From positions 1 to 64,000 of the forward strand of contig MU832099.1 in assembly GCA_029204225.1 (NCBI GenBank): 64,000 bases of DNA. Direction: 5' to 3'. Below the pieces are notes generated by a model. It ran no database searches. It worked only from the letters and a program-made list of their open reading frames with translations, and was not told the DNA's origin. The position numbers and the translations under genes were made by a program. Shown here piece after piece: positions 45,258 to 58,760 of this stretch (its first letter is position 1; each line of letters begins with the position of its first letter). The stretch is from Diphasiastrum complanatum. Lineage: Eukaryota > Streptophyta > Lycopodiopsida > Lycopodiales > Lycopodiaceae.

Positions 45258-46540
45258 GGAAGTGTGAACATGGCAAGGGAGGAGCTCACTCAAGTGGAAT
45301 TATGGCACAAAAGGTTAGGCCATCCTAACTACAAAGATATCCAAGTGACAAAGGAGCTAGCAAGAGGACTTCCCAAGACCATATCCAAGTGTGGCAAGCT
45401 TTGTGAAGCTTGTGGACTAAGCTTCCTTTCAAGAGATCTTTGATAAGATCTAACTCTCATCTTGACCTTATACACTCGGATGTTCATTCATTTTCACATG
45501 AATCAAATGGTGGAGCTCTAATGTATGTCACTTTTATTGATGATAAATCAAGATACTCTTGGGTTTATCTCTTGTCTAAGAAAAGTGCAGTTTTTGAGTC
45601 CTTTGTAAAGTTCAAAACTCTTGTGGAAAAGCAACTTAATACTAGTTTGAAAGTATTAAGAAGTGATAATGGAGGGGAGTAAATCTCAATAGGATGAAAG
45701 AGTTTTGTGAAACTAATGGCATAAAGAGAGAGTTTACTTGTACATATACTCCACAACAAAATGGAGTAGCTGAGAGAAAGAATAGGACACTATGTGAGTG
45801 TGCTAAAGCTATGAGATTAGATGCATCTCTTTCTATTTCATTTTGGGAAGAAGCTATTTTATGTGCAAACTTTCTTTGTAATAGAATGACTAATAGTACC
45901 ATAAAAGGACTTACACCTTATGAAGTATTGTTTGGCAAAAAGCCAAATCTTAGTGATTTGAAAGTTTTTGGATGTATTCGTTATGTACATATTCCTTTAG
46001 AAACATGGAGAAAGGAAGATGCCACTTCTTTCAAAAGCATCTTTGTTGGTTATAGTGAAAGTAAGAAAGCTTATAGTATATATGATCCTATTACAAAAAA
46101 GGTTGTTGCTAGTAGAGATGTAGTTTTTGATGAATCTCTCCAATCCAAAGGAAAGGTGGCTTCCAACAACACTGAACTTGTCAAAGATCATGCTATGGCC
46201 GAGGAGGCGCTTCATGAAGATGAAGACCAAGTAGAATCTACTCCAAGTCCAAGGGTGCCAAGAAGATCAACAAGGACAAGGATTGAGCCATCAAGGCTCA
46301 CTTATAGTGACAAAGGGGAGCCAAGGAAAGATTCTCAACTACTCAACTCTTATACTTTTTTGACTACTATGCTTGAAGAACCAACTAGTTTTGAGGAAGC
46401 AAATAAATCTCAATATTGGAGGAAAGCTATGCAAGTAGAGTTTGATGCATTAATGGAAAATCAAACTTGAAAACTTGTTGATTTACCTTATGGAAAGAAG
46501 CCTCTTACTTGTAAATGGATATATAGATTGAAAAAATTTT
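45258..46540 (+). pseudogene. Ty1/copia integrase and start of RT, plus strand
   Basis: GAG-pre-integrase begins ELWHKRLGHPNYKDIQV, with the zinc-binding H-H-C-C (CGKLCEACG). A frameshift near 45412 leads to LDLIHSDVHSFSHESNGG (first catalytic Asp) and FIDDKSRYSWVYLL, then LRSDNGGE (second Asp). A second frameshift near 45680 leads to CTYTPQQNGVAERKNRTLCE (catalytic Glu) and VFGCIRYVHIPLETW, to RLTYSDKGEPR. A TGA at 46468-46470 replaces the Trp of the ENQTW block, and coding stops at about 46540 against minus-strand leader sequence. Confidence 0.92.
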
Positions 46541-46657
46541 GAGAATATCTATCAAATCCAACTTGCTACACAAAACTTGACTAGTTTTCAAAAAACTGCT
46601 AATTTTGGCTTTGATTTGGATTAAACCTATCAATTTCAACAAAACCTCTTGTACTAG

Positions 46658-46669
46658 GCTCTGATACCA
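46658..46669 (-). other. Primer-binding site, initiator tRNA-Met type
   Basis: The minus strand reads TGGTATCAGAGC immediately after the LTR end ...CTTTTTGCACA. It defines the minus-strand LTR at 46670-47502 as a 5' LTR. Confidence 0.92.
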
Positions 46670-47502
46670 TGTGCAAAAAGTATAAAAAGGACCAAGAGTG
46701 GATTCTAATTTGATCCTCAAGAGGGATTGGTTGTCAGATTACTTGACCTATCAATCTACTTCAGATTCAGATCAATCTAGATCAATTCTAGACACAAAAT
46801 CCTAACAAGAACAATCATTAATTGAAGGTGATTGTACTTTATGGTTTCACACGTGTGAAACACTATCTGAGTACGGACTCCAACCTAAAAATCAAGTACA
46901 CATTGATAGAACCTCAAAACAATCAAAACAAATGTAGACAAATGGAGAGAATCACTCAAGATTGCTTCCAAAACCAAGATTGGTGTCTCACAATGATTAT
47001 GGCCAAATGTGGCTCTATATATACAATAAGTGGGAGCTCGTGGTACTGATCATCCCTCTGATCCCACATGTGTGAAGGTGCTTTGTCATATGAGAATTCA
47101 TCATGCAAAACTGACACTTGGACAAAACCTTCTATTTTGAGCACTTTTGGTCCATTTTCCTTCTATATGGAGATCTACTTGGAAATCTTCTAGAAGTCAA
47201 AATTCGCCTACTTCAGCTTATTCCACACATGTGAGTTGTCCTCTACACATGTGATATGACACCTAACCAAAGGATGTGGCTCATGCAATCAATAGATTGA
47301 TGCCATGTGTCATATGTCTAGAAAACTAGTTTTTGGCCTTTTTAGCCACTAGAACTTGAATTAAATCATATGTACAACCTATATGATTATGCTACATGAC
47401 AAGTACACTATTTTCACACGTGGGAACAGGGTCCACACATGTGTAATCATCCTATATACAAGATTTTTGGCCTCTACCAAGCCTATTTTTGCATTTTTCA
47501 CA
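46670..47502 (-). mobile_element. 5' LTR (833 bp) of a minus-strand copia
   Basis: It starts TGTGAAAAATGCAAAAAT and ends CTTTTTGCACA (TG...CA). Its last 239 bases on the plus strand (47264-47502) match the partial 3' LTR at 42911-43149. It carries the perfect 16-bp palindrome TTTCACACGTGTGAAA at 46845-46860. The two LTRs bracket the RT/RNase H at 43162-44145, but a plus-strand copia fragment lies between its PBS and its RT. Confidence 0.88.
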
Positions 47503-48004
47503 TTACATTGGTTGATATTATGAATATATTGTTATTGTAAATGATCGTGTTATATTGCCATTGCTTTTATATGTGCAATGTTCTTTTTTCAAAAATTGCA
47601 ATGTCGAATTTCAAGATGTGGATTGACACAGTAACCAACTAAGAATTCAAAACCATGTGCAATGTCAGATTTCAAAACAAGAATCAATATCATATATAAA
47701 AATCTAAATGAAATTTTTGATGTGCATAAGGCAATGCAATAAAGTATTGTCATTCATAATGCACATGAAGTAATGCAATAAAACATGGAATGAAAAGTAA
47801 TTTAAGAATGAAAAGTACCTCATGCTTAGCTTGTTGTTTGATCCAAATGTTGAATGCAACTCAAAAATATTGTTTCAAAAACAATTCATGAACATTGCTT
47901 CTCCAAAAATCTAACTCCAAGAACAGCCCGATAAAAATGCATGCGCTATTTTTTACGTATTTTTTAATTTTTTTTACCTGATTTGGGACGTTGAAATCCA
48001 TCAA
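47503..48004. other. No gene seen
   Basis: AT-rich DNA with some local redundancy (CAATGTC.GATTTCAA and AATGCAATAAA each occur twice). No coding signal. Confidence 0.4.
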
Positions 48005-48240
48005 TCAAGTAGATGTCAGATGGGCGTCGGCAGATGGGTGTCGGACATCCGTCAGGGACAATTTTTTGGATCATTCTGTATTTACAGATGTCGGTCTGAC
48101 GGCTTTTTTTAACATCACATTCCAACGTCCACGTCGGATCACAAGCGACGTCTTTGGACGTCGGATTGCGATTTTCACGTCGGACGTTGCATTGCGACGT
48201 CCATGTTGGATTCATCCTCATCCACCGGGATCTGTCACTC
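48005..48240. repeat. ACGTC/GACGT-rich short-period repeat
   Basis: CGTCGG, GACGTC or ACGTCGGA recur about a dozen times (for example near 48024, 48048, 48090, 48125, 48150, 48162, 48178, 48198). This CpG-rich patch differs sharply from its AT-rich flanks. There is no clean tandem period and no gene. Confidence 0.55.
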
Positions 48241-48305
48241 TAGGTTCTGACAACTTATGTATATCGGATTGCCACATGTTTTAAGGACCTCGGACTCCCA
48301 CGACC

Positions 48306-48620
48306 TTATAGCGATGTGTTTAACCAACATCCGCGATGAATTAAAAAATAGATAAACTCGCGATTCACGTTGCAAAACACGTTGTAAATCGCGGCGGATG
48401 TTGTTGTATCTTTCTTTTGATCGTCCTTCTGACTCAGACAAACACCAATAGCAAATGGTGATACATCAATATAACAATGAAATAGTTTTGCCCAATTAGG
48501 TGATCTCAAAATTGGAGCATTAATCAGTTTGTGCTTTAGTTCTTCATATGTTTCCTGTTGTGATGTTGTCCAAGTATAAGCAATGTACTTCTTGAGTAAC
48601 TATGTAAGGGCTGCAACAGA
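48306..48620 (-). pseudogene. Ty3/gypsy RT end and RNase H start
   Basis: The minus strand reads LKKYIAYTWTTSQQETYEEL, KHKLINAPILRSPNWAKLF and then HCYIDVSPFAIGVCLSQKDD. This is the conserved W-x-x-x-x-x-x-A-F-x-x-L-K...L-x-x-P-V-L connection and the F-x-x-x-T-D-A-S-x-x-A-I-G-A-V-L-S-Q start of RNase H in gypsy elements. It is cut at both ends; the copia LTR at 48635 abuts it. Confidence 0.78.
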
Positions 48621-48634
48621 AATCTCTTAGTTCA

Positions 48635-48850
48635 GAATGTAGGTCTGGTGTACAGTACTCAGACTGTGGGAGGCCGTACTTTCACACGTGTGAAGCCTTC
48701 TTCAAGGATTTGGGCCATTTAGTGAGGTTCCAGCATAGATTTTTGATGGATTTTGATGGTTCAACTTGTGCTAATCTTATGAAATCATAATCTATTGTTT
48801 CCCTCATCATTTCAAGTGTTTTAGGATCCTTATTTGCTGTAGTTTTTACA
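48635..48850 (+). mobile_element. 5' LTR, truncated (216 bp), of the young copia
   Basis: It matches the last 217 bases of the 3' LTR (54111-54327) with two differences that I can see, CCAGCATAG versus CAAGCATAG and GTAGTTTTTACA versus GTAATTTTTACA. The first part is missing: homology starts at GAATGTAGGTCTGG next to a gypsy fragment. It includes TTCACACGTGTGAA at 48681-48694. Confidence 0.93.
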
Positions 48851-48862
48851 TGGTATCAGAGC
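48851..48862 (+). other. Primer-binding site, initiator tRNA-Met type
   Basis: TGGTATCAGAGC follows the LTR end TTTTTACA without a gap. The leader to the gag ATG (48863-49661, about 800 bases) is AT-rich and non-coding. Confidence 0.95.
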
Positions 48863-49661
48863 CTAAAGGCTGAAATGAGCTAAATCCTTGGTTTTCATTC
48901 AATTTGATCACAATTTTTGATCTAAATCTTGTGTAGATTGGATCTTAGCATCTAGTATTGATTCTAGAACTCAAAGTGAGTCAAATACATTGGAGATTGG
49001 TGTTGTGTGACTTCATTTGCAGGTGTTTAGGTGTCTAAAACCAGAGGCAAAGTTGAATTCAATTCACATTACCAAGATAGCAAGTTTTGCTTGCTCCAAG
49101 CATTGATTTCTAAGCAAGTTTTGGAGGTGATTTCATAGAGGAGGCTTTCTAGCATTCAAGGAGAGGGAAGATCAGAGTTTTGGGGACTCTTCAAGGCTGT
49201 TCTAAGGTGTAGTAGACACCTCCTAAAGTGATTTAGGATCAGTCCAACCATTGCTTGACTTATGCACCAAATTAGATCAATTTTTCATCAATTTTGATCA
49301 TTTTTTGCTTGTGATTGGATAGTAGATTGTGTTGCATCCTCATTAAGTTCCATTTAGATCTTTTACAAGTGATTTTGGAAGTATATTAGGTTGCTGAAAT
49401 TCACTCTTGATCAGATCATTTGGAAGCTTTAATGTTCTTTATAGAAAGAGGGGCAATTCTACTAGTATTATCTACTTCAATCAAGCAAGTGCATTGTTTC
49501 TAGTATTCTATGATTTGATTTTGTTAGAGATCATTCTTAGATCTTTATAGGAAGTCTATTACTGATCTTTTCAGGTCCCTAAGAAGTGGGATAAGGTAGA
49601 CCTTCAATCAAATCAATAGAAGTAACCTTCATTTGTGTCAAGTCCTTGATTAGGAGACTAG

Positions 49662-52037
49662 ATGGCATCTATAAATGCATATCTTTTGGATACTAATGAA
49701 AGGCTCAACAAAAGTAACTATTCCATATGGAAAGTTAGAATGGAATCTATCATGATCATGCAAGATCTAATGGAAATTGTAAATGGTAAGGAGGGTGAAC
49801 CTATTCATCCTCAAGAAAAAGCCAAATACATCAAGAGGTGCAATGTTGCACTACATTGCATAAAAATGAATGTTGAAAATGAACTCTTAAGAGAGGTAGG
49901 AGATTGCACTTCAGCTCAAGATGCTTGGGAGACTTTGCAAAAGGTCTATGAATCCAAGAACCAAACTAGAATGTTAGCTTTGAAGAATCAAATCTATAGA
50001 AGCTATCAAAAGAAAGGAGAGAGTGCACATACTTTTGTCCTAAGAGTAAAGGAATTGAACAAAGAGCTAGCCTTTATAGGTGACCCTATCAAGGATGAGG
50101 AGCTTGTTCAACTCATATTGAATGGACTAAGCTTTGAATTTGACAATTTGGTTCAGGGATATGCAATTATGGGTAAGCTACCCATACTTGAAGAACTCCA
50201 AGGCACACTCATGGCCGAGGAATCAAGAAGGAGCCAGATGCAAGAGAGGATGGATAGGCTTCCCATCCAAGGTGGAGATGACCAAGCTCTCTTCACCAAA
50301 GGCAAAGGCAAGTCCAAAGGCAAAGGATCAACATTCAAGAAGTCTACAAAGCTTGAGGATCAAGAAGGACCCCCAAAGGCATCTCCATCAACCACCAAAG
50401 TCAAGAAGAACAAATCAAAGGTGAAGTGCTACTATTGTAACAAGATGGGGAATTATGCCTCGGAATGCTTCAAGAGGAAGCAAGATCAAAGCCAAGCCAA
50501 CATGAGCAAAGAGGAGGAGGAGGAGAGTTCACATGAGGACTCTCTCATGATGTCCATATTTTCTTCAACAAGCTTCAAAGGAGAAGATCCTTGGTGGATT
50601 GACTCGGGTGCTAGTTCACACATGACTAGTAAAAGGGAGTTTTTCTCTTCTCTCTTATCTTATGATGGACCTATAAAGTCTATTTATATAGCAAATGATG
50701 AAGCTTATAAGATTGAAGGAGTTGGTAGCATTCCTCTTTGCTTAGGATCTTCCAAAAAGATCAACATAGAAGGTGTTTTGTACATTCCTACAATAACAAA
50801 GAATCTACTAAGTGTTGGCCAAATGGTAGACAATGGTTTCAATGTTGACTTTGCTTCAAATGAATGTTTCATCAAGAAGAAGGGTAAGATAGTGGCTAAG
50901 GGCACTAGACTTGGCAAACTTTATAAGCTGGATGCATTTGTGGATACTAATGTTGTCATGTTGGCCGAGAAGAGCAAGATATCTACCTTTACTTTATGGC
51001 ACAAAAGACTTGGACATGTCAACTCGGGTTCCATGGAGGCTATGATCAAGGAGGAGTATGCTTTAGGCCTACCAAGGTCTATTGGGAAGGAAGACAAGGT
51101 TTGTGAAGCTTGTGCCTTATCCAAGGCACATAAGAAGGTGTTTCCTAACTCCATCACAAAGTCATCTCATCCTCTTGAACTCATACACTCGGATGTGCAC
51201 ATTGCTAGCACCAAATCTAATGGAGGTTCATCCATGTTTTTAACCTTCATTGATGACTACTCAAGATATTGTTGGGTGTTCTTACTTTCCTTCAAGTCTC
51301 AAGTATTTGATACTTTTGTAAAGTTCAAGTTGTTTGTGGAAAAGCATCATAATCATAGCATCAAGATTCTTAGAAGTGACAATGGTGGAGAATTCATCTC
51401 CAATGAGTTCAAGGCCTTTTGTGAGGAGGAAGGGATCAAGAAAGAGACTTCTTGTCCTTACACTCCTCAACAAAATGGAGTTGCTGAAAGAAGGAATAGA
51501 ACATTATGTGAATGTTCTAAGGCTTTAAGATTAGATGCTTTTTTTCCCAAATCCTTTTGGGGTGAGTCTCTTGTATGTGCAAACTACTTGATGAATAGGG
51601 TGTCTTGCAAAGCAATTGAAGGCAAAACTCCTTATGAGATGTTGTATGGAAAGAAACCCAATCTTAATCACTTGAAAGTTTTTGGGTGTATATGTTATGT
51701 GCATGTTCCATTGGAAACAAGAACCAAGGAGGATCCATCTTCCACAAGAGGGATCATGCTTGGATATGCAAGCTCAAGCAAGGGCTACAAAGTCTATCTC
51801 CCATCCTTGAACAAATTTGTTGTTTCAAGGGATGTCATCTTTGATGAACATCATATGCATATGCTTGAAGAAGGCTCAAGTGCTCCAACAATCAAGAAGA
51901 AGATGGCCAAGGAGCAAGATCTTGGTTTTGAGGAGGAGCTCATGGAGGAGCAAGCACCAAACCCACCTATCACACCAAGGAGATCTTCAAGGGCAAAAGT
52001 GAAGCCATCAAGGCTCACATATCAAGGCAAAGGATAG
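49662..52037 (+). CDS. Ty1/copia gag-protease-integrase ORF, ended by a TAG
   Basis: 791 codons from MASINAYLLDTNERLNKSNY. Gag (about 1-250) has the W-x-V-R-M-E block. The zinc knuckle C256-x2-C259...C269 has Asn264 where His is expected. Protease D314-S-G lies in PWWIDSGASSHMT. GAG-pre-integrase begins LWHKRLGHVNSGSMEAM with CEAC. Integrase catalytic residues are D511 (HSDVH), D573 (LRSDNGGE) and E609 (NGVAERRNRT), a D-61-D-35-E spacing. The ORF ends at TAG 52035-52037 after RLTYQGKG, but the same frame continues into RT. Copia polyproteins are normally one ORF, so this stop is probably a nonsense mutation; the homologous spot in the 61.5-kb copy encodes KGKQV. Gag forms the particle, protease cuts the polyprotein and integrase inserts the cDNA. 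Confidence 0.95.
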   Translation: MASINAYLLDTNERLNKSNYSIWKVRMESIMIMQDLMEIVNGKEGEPIHPQEKAKYIKRCNVALHCIKMNVENELLREVGDCTSAQDAWETLQKVYESKNQTRMLALKNQIYRSYQKKGESAHTFVLRVKELNKELAFIGDPIKDEELVQLILNGLSFEFDNLVQGYAIMGKLPILEELQGTLMAEESRRSQMQERMDRLPIQGGDDQALFTKGKGKSKGKGSTFKKSTKLEDQEGPPKASPSTTKVKKNKSKVKCYYCNKMGNYASECFKRKQDQSQANMSKEEEEESSHEDSLMMSIFSSTSFKGEDPWWIDSGASSHMTSKREFFSSLLSYDGPIKSIYIANDEAYKIEGVGSIPLCLGSSKKINIEGVLYIPTITKNLLSVGQMVDNGFNVDFASNECFIKKKGKIVAKGTRLGKLYKLDAFVDTNVVMLAEKSKISTFTLWHKRLGHVNSGSMEAMIKEEYALGLPRSIGKEDKVCEACALSKAHKKVFPNSITKSSHPLELIHSDVHIASTKSNGGSSMFLTFIDDYSRYCWVFLLSFKSQVFDTFVKFKLFVEKHHNHSIKILRSDNGGEFISNEFKAFCEEEGIKKETSCPYTPQQNGVAERRNRTLCECSKALRLDAFFPKSFWGESLVCANYLMNRVSCKAIEGKTPYEMLYGKKPNLNHLKVFGCICYVHVPLETRTKEDPSSTRGIMLGYASSSKGYKVYLPSLNKFVVSRDVIFDEHHMHMLEEGSSAPTIKKKMAKEQDLGFEEELMEEQAPNPPITPRRSSRAKVKPSRLTYQGKG

Positions 52038-53630
52038 CAAGTTGAGGGTATCTCATCCACTTCTTATGCTTTATCTAGTTTTGAAGAACCGTCTAATGTT
52101 GAAGATGCATTGAACTCCAAAGAATGGTATAAAGCTATGTTGGATGAGTATGATGCCTTGATTGAGAATGAAACTTGGTTGTTTGTTGAGAGACCTCAAA
52201 GGAATGTAATAGGATGCAAGTGGGTCTTCAAGCTTAAGTTGAATGCAAATGGGAGTGTTAACAAACATAAAGCAAGATTAGTTGCAAAAGGTTATGCTCA
52301 AGAGAGAGGGATAGACTATGAGGAAACTTTTGCACCCGTGGCCAAGATGGTCACAATAAGACTAATCATTGCACTTGCATCACATTTTGGATGGATTCTA
52401 TGTCAAATGGATGTCTCTAATTCTTTCTTGAATGGTTTTTTGGAAGAAGATATCTATATGGAGCAGCCACAAGGGTTCATCAAGCATGGAATGGAGAACA
52501 AAGTATGCCATCTCCAAAGAAGCATCTATGGCTTGAAGCAAGCCTCGAGATCTTGGAATTCAAGACTACATTGCTATCTTATTTCACTTTCTTTTGTTCA
52601 AAGTGAATATGATCCTACTCTTTACATTAAGTTTGATGATGTTGGTATTGTACTTTTACTCATTTATGTAGATGACATCATCATTAGTGGAAATAGTGTT
52701 GATGGTATTGAAAAAATCAAGATAGATCTATCCTTAGAGTTCAAGATGGTAGATCTAGGATGTCTTCACTTCATCTTAGGCATAGAAGTACTTAGAGGGT
52801 CTGATTTTATCTTTATAAGTCAAGTAAACTATGCTCAAAGTCTTTTGAAGAAGTTTAAGATGGAAGTATGCAAAAGTGTTGACACACCAATGGAGCAAGA
52901 TGTAAAAGTGCCAAATGAAGATGATGAAAGATCCTTCATGGACATCACTTTGTTTAGGCAACTTATAGGTTCCTTAATGTGGATCACTATAACTAGACCA
53001 GATCTTAGCTTTATTGTATGTAGGTTGAGCCAATCCATGCAAAAGCCATTGAATATCCATTGGAAAAAGGCTAAGAGGATTCTAAGATACATCTCGGGTA
53101 CATTGGATTTTGGGATTCTGTATAGAGGAGATGTGATTAACCTTCATGCATTTAGTGATTCAGATTTTGCAGGGGACAAGAGGGATAGGAAATCAACAAG
53201 TGCCTATTCAACTTTCATAGGAGAAGGTGTGGTTTCATGGCTTTCAAAAAAGCAAGAAACTATATCTCTATCTTCAACCGAGGCCGAGTACAAAGCTTTG
53301 ACAACCACTACAAAGGAGGTACTTTGGATCAAGAGATTATTGGTGGAACTAAAGATCATGGATTCAGAGGAGGCACCAATCATCTACAATGACAATATAT
53401 CAGCCCAAAACCTTGCATCTAACCCAATCTTCCATGCAAGATCTAAGCACATTGAGATATGCCATCACTTTGTGAGAGAAATGGTGCAAGCCAAGGAGAT
53501 TGATTTGGAGCATGTTCCAAGCAATGAATGTGTAGCTGATCTACTTACTAAACCACTTCAAAAGACACCTTTTATGAAGTTCAGATCATCACTTGGAGTG
53601 ATTAGTAAAGCAATGATTGAACCAAGCTAG
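52038..53630 (+). CDS. Ty1/copia RT-RNase H, in frame after the TAG
   Basis: The frame continues from 52038 without a shift; the first ATG is at 52110, counted here as residue 1. RT has GCKWVFKLKLNANGSVNKHK, RLVAKGYAQERGIDYEETFA, the first catalytic Asp101 (QMDVSNSFLNGF) and Y-V-D188-D189 (LLIYVDDIIISGN). RNase H follows with SDSDFAGDKRDRKSTSAYST, SWLSKKQETISLSSTEAEYK and the terminal NPIFHARSKHIEICHHFVRE and DLLTKPLQKTPFMKF. It is the full length of a copia RT/RNase H with all catalytic acids that I can check. It could act only if the upstream TAG is read through or supplied in trans. The 3' polypurine tract and LTR follow directly. Confidence 0.95.
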   Translation, partial: QVEGISSTSYALSSFEEPSNVEDALNSKEWYKAMLDEYDALIENETWLFVERPQRNVIGCKWVFKLKLNANGSVNKHKARLVAKGYAQERGIDYEETFAPVAKMVTIRLIIALASHFGWILCQMDVSNSFLNGFLEEDIYMEQPQGFIKHGMENKVCHLQRSIYGLKQASRSWNSRLHCYLISLSFVQSEYDPTLYIKFDDVGIVLLLIYVDDIIISGNSVDGIEKIKIDLSLEFKMVDLGCLHFILGIEVLRGSDFIFISQVNYAQSLLKKFKMEVCKSVDTPMEQDVKVPNEDDERSFMDITLFRQLIGSLMWITITRPDLSFIVCRLSQSMQKPLNIHWKKAKRILRYISGTLDFGILYRGDVINLHAFSDSDFAGDKRDRKSTSAYSTFIGEGVVSWLSKKQETISLSSTEAEYKALTTTTKEVLWIKRLLVELKIMDSEEAPIIYNDNISAQNLASNPIFHARSKHIEICHHFVREMVQAKEIDLEHVPSNECVADLLTKPLQKTPFMKFRSSLGVISKAMIEPS

Positions 53631-53644
53631 ATAGTGAGGAGGAG
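53631..53644 (+). other. Polypurine tract
   Basis: AGTGAGGAGGAG lies directly between the RNase H stop and the LTR start TGTTAAAAATT at 53645, the plus-strand priming site of this element. Confidence 0.85.
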
Positions 53645-54327
53645 TGTTAAAAATTCACAATTCTAGCTTGACTAGTTTTGGTCATATGACTTGTAAATAG
53701 TTAGATGGTCATGATGTGGCTTGTCACACGTGCCAAATAGCATAGGATTCCATTCATAAGGATGTTCTCAAGTAGACCTAAGTGTTAGAACCTTTGGAAT
53801 GAGTCCAAATTATGCTTAGATACAAGGGAGAAAAAATAGGAGCTATTTTTGGTAATTTTTGCATTGTTGAGGGATCTCCAAGATTCCAACCCTAACTTAG
53901 TAGGGATGAAAGATCCACCAAAATCAGAATTAGGGATAGGTTTAGGGATACTCATACCTGCCCAAAAACCGTGATGGATCATGTATATATATGTGATGAT
54001 ATCTCACCAAAATCAATCAAGCAATTTCATGTTTTTTCTCTCATAATGGTGCAATTGCTCTCTATGTTCATAATTGTTTGAGTACTTGTGATTACTAATG
54101 ATTATAGGATTGAATGTAGGTCTGGTGTACAGTACTCAGACTGTGGGAGGCCGTACTTTCACACGTGTGAAGCCTTCTTCAAGGATTTGGGCCATTTAGT
54201 GAGGTTCAAGCATAGATTTTTGATGGATTTTGATGGTTCAACTTGTGCTAATCTTATGAAATCATAATCTATTGTTTCCCTCATCATTTCAAGTGTTTTA
54301 GGATCCTTATTTGCTGTAATTTTTACA
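53645..54327 (+). mobile_element. 3' LTR (683 bp) of the young copia
   Basis: It starts TGTTAAAAATTCACAATTC and ends GTAATTTTTACA, with inverted ends TGTTAAAAATT/AATTTTTACA. A perfect CACACGTGTG lies within TTCACACGTGTGAA at 54158-54171. Its last 217 bases match the truncated 5' LTR almost exactly. A GTATATATATGTGA stretch near 53983 is a possible TATA region. Confidence 0.93.
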
Positions 54328-54414
54328 CAGAACCATAAGCAAACCGAAAGAGAATCTCTTACGGTCATTCACGGTGATGGAACGGACTGTAAAGGAACCA
54401 AAAAAGCATCATAG

Positions 54415-57999
<3,585 letters not shown>

Positions 58000-58520
58000 C
58001 ATGCTCTAGGTGTCATTTAGATGATTTATTACTTCCCTAAAAGTTGGAAACAATGATTTGTTCAAAAGTGTGATAAATGACAAAGATTCTCCTCCTCACG
58101 AATGCATTTGGAAGCTGGTATAGTTTGGAGTATTTGAAGACTAGTATAGAGAGATCGTACAAATCAACAACTTATATGATTGTAGATAATGCCAAATGAT
58201 GAAACAATTAATTATGTAAGGAGTGCATTGAGGTATAAGGTGTGTTTGTAGATCAGCGACGGCCAGTTTGTAGGTTCGTTCCATGTTAGTGTTTACTAAT
58301 TTATTGTTCTACACAGCTGCAAACTTAGTTTGGGTGAATATGATGGTGATTGATTATCATGCAAGTTGGGAGCCAAACACAATTGGAGCACACACAACTC
58401 TAAACCGTGTTCTTAAAATGTTTACTAAACCATGTTCCCAAACCGTATTCAAGACCCATATCATACACTTCATGGATTCCATTTCTCTAGAATTGCCCAC
58501 AAGATTCATCCATTCGGCCT

Positions 58521-58525
<5 letters not shown>
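58000..58525. other. No gene seen
   Basis: Ordinary AT-rich sequence after the satellite block. The plus frame from 58283 runs into the microsatellite and has no recognisable domain. Confidence 0.4.

Positions 58526-58602
<77 letters not shown>
58526..58602 (+). repeat. (TA)n-(GA)n compound microsatellite
   Basis: A TA run of about 26 bases is followed directly by a GA run of about 50 bases, then a short TGTGTCTG run. Confidence 0.97.
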
Positions 58603-58605
<3 letters not shown>

Positions 58606-58760
58606 GTCTGTGTGTCTGTGTGTGTATTCAATGTGTATATTTGAAAAACATTCATCACAAAAATCCAAACTACTATAAAAAATTGAAGCAGCAACAATTT
58701 CATATTCCAATATTTTTAAGAAATAGACATCATGTGATCTGATAATTCAGAAACCAATAC

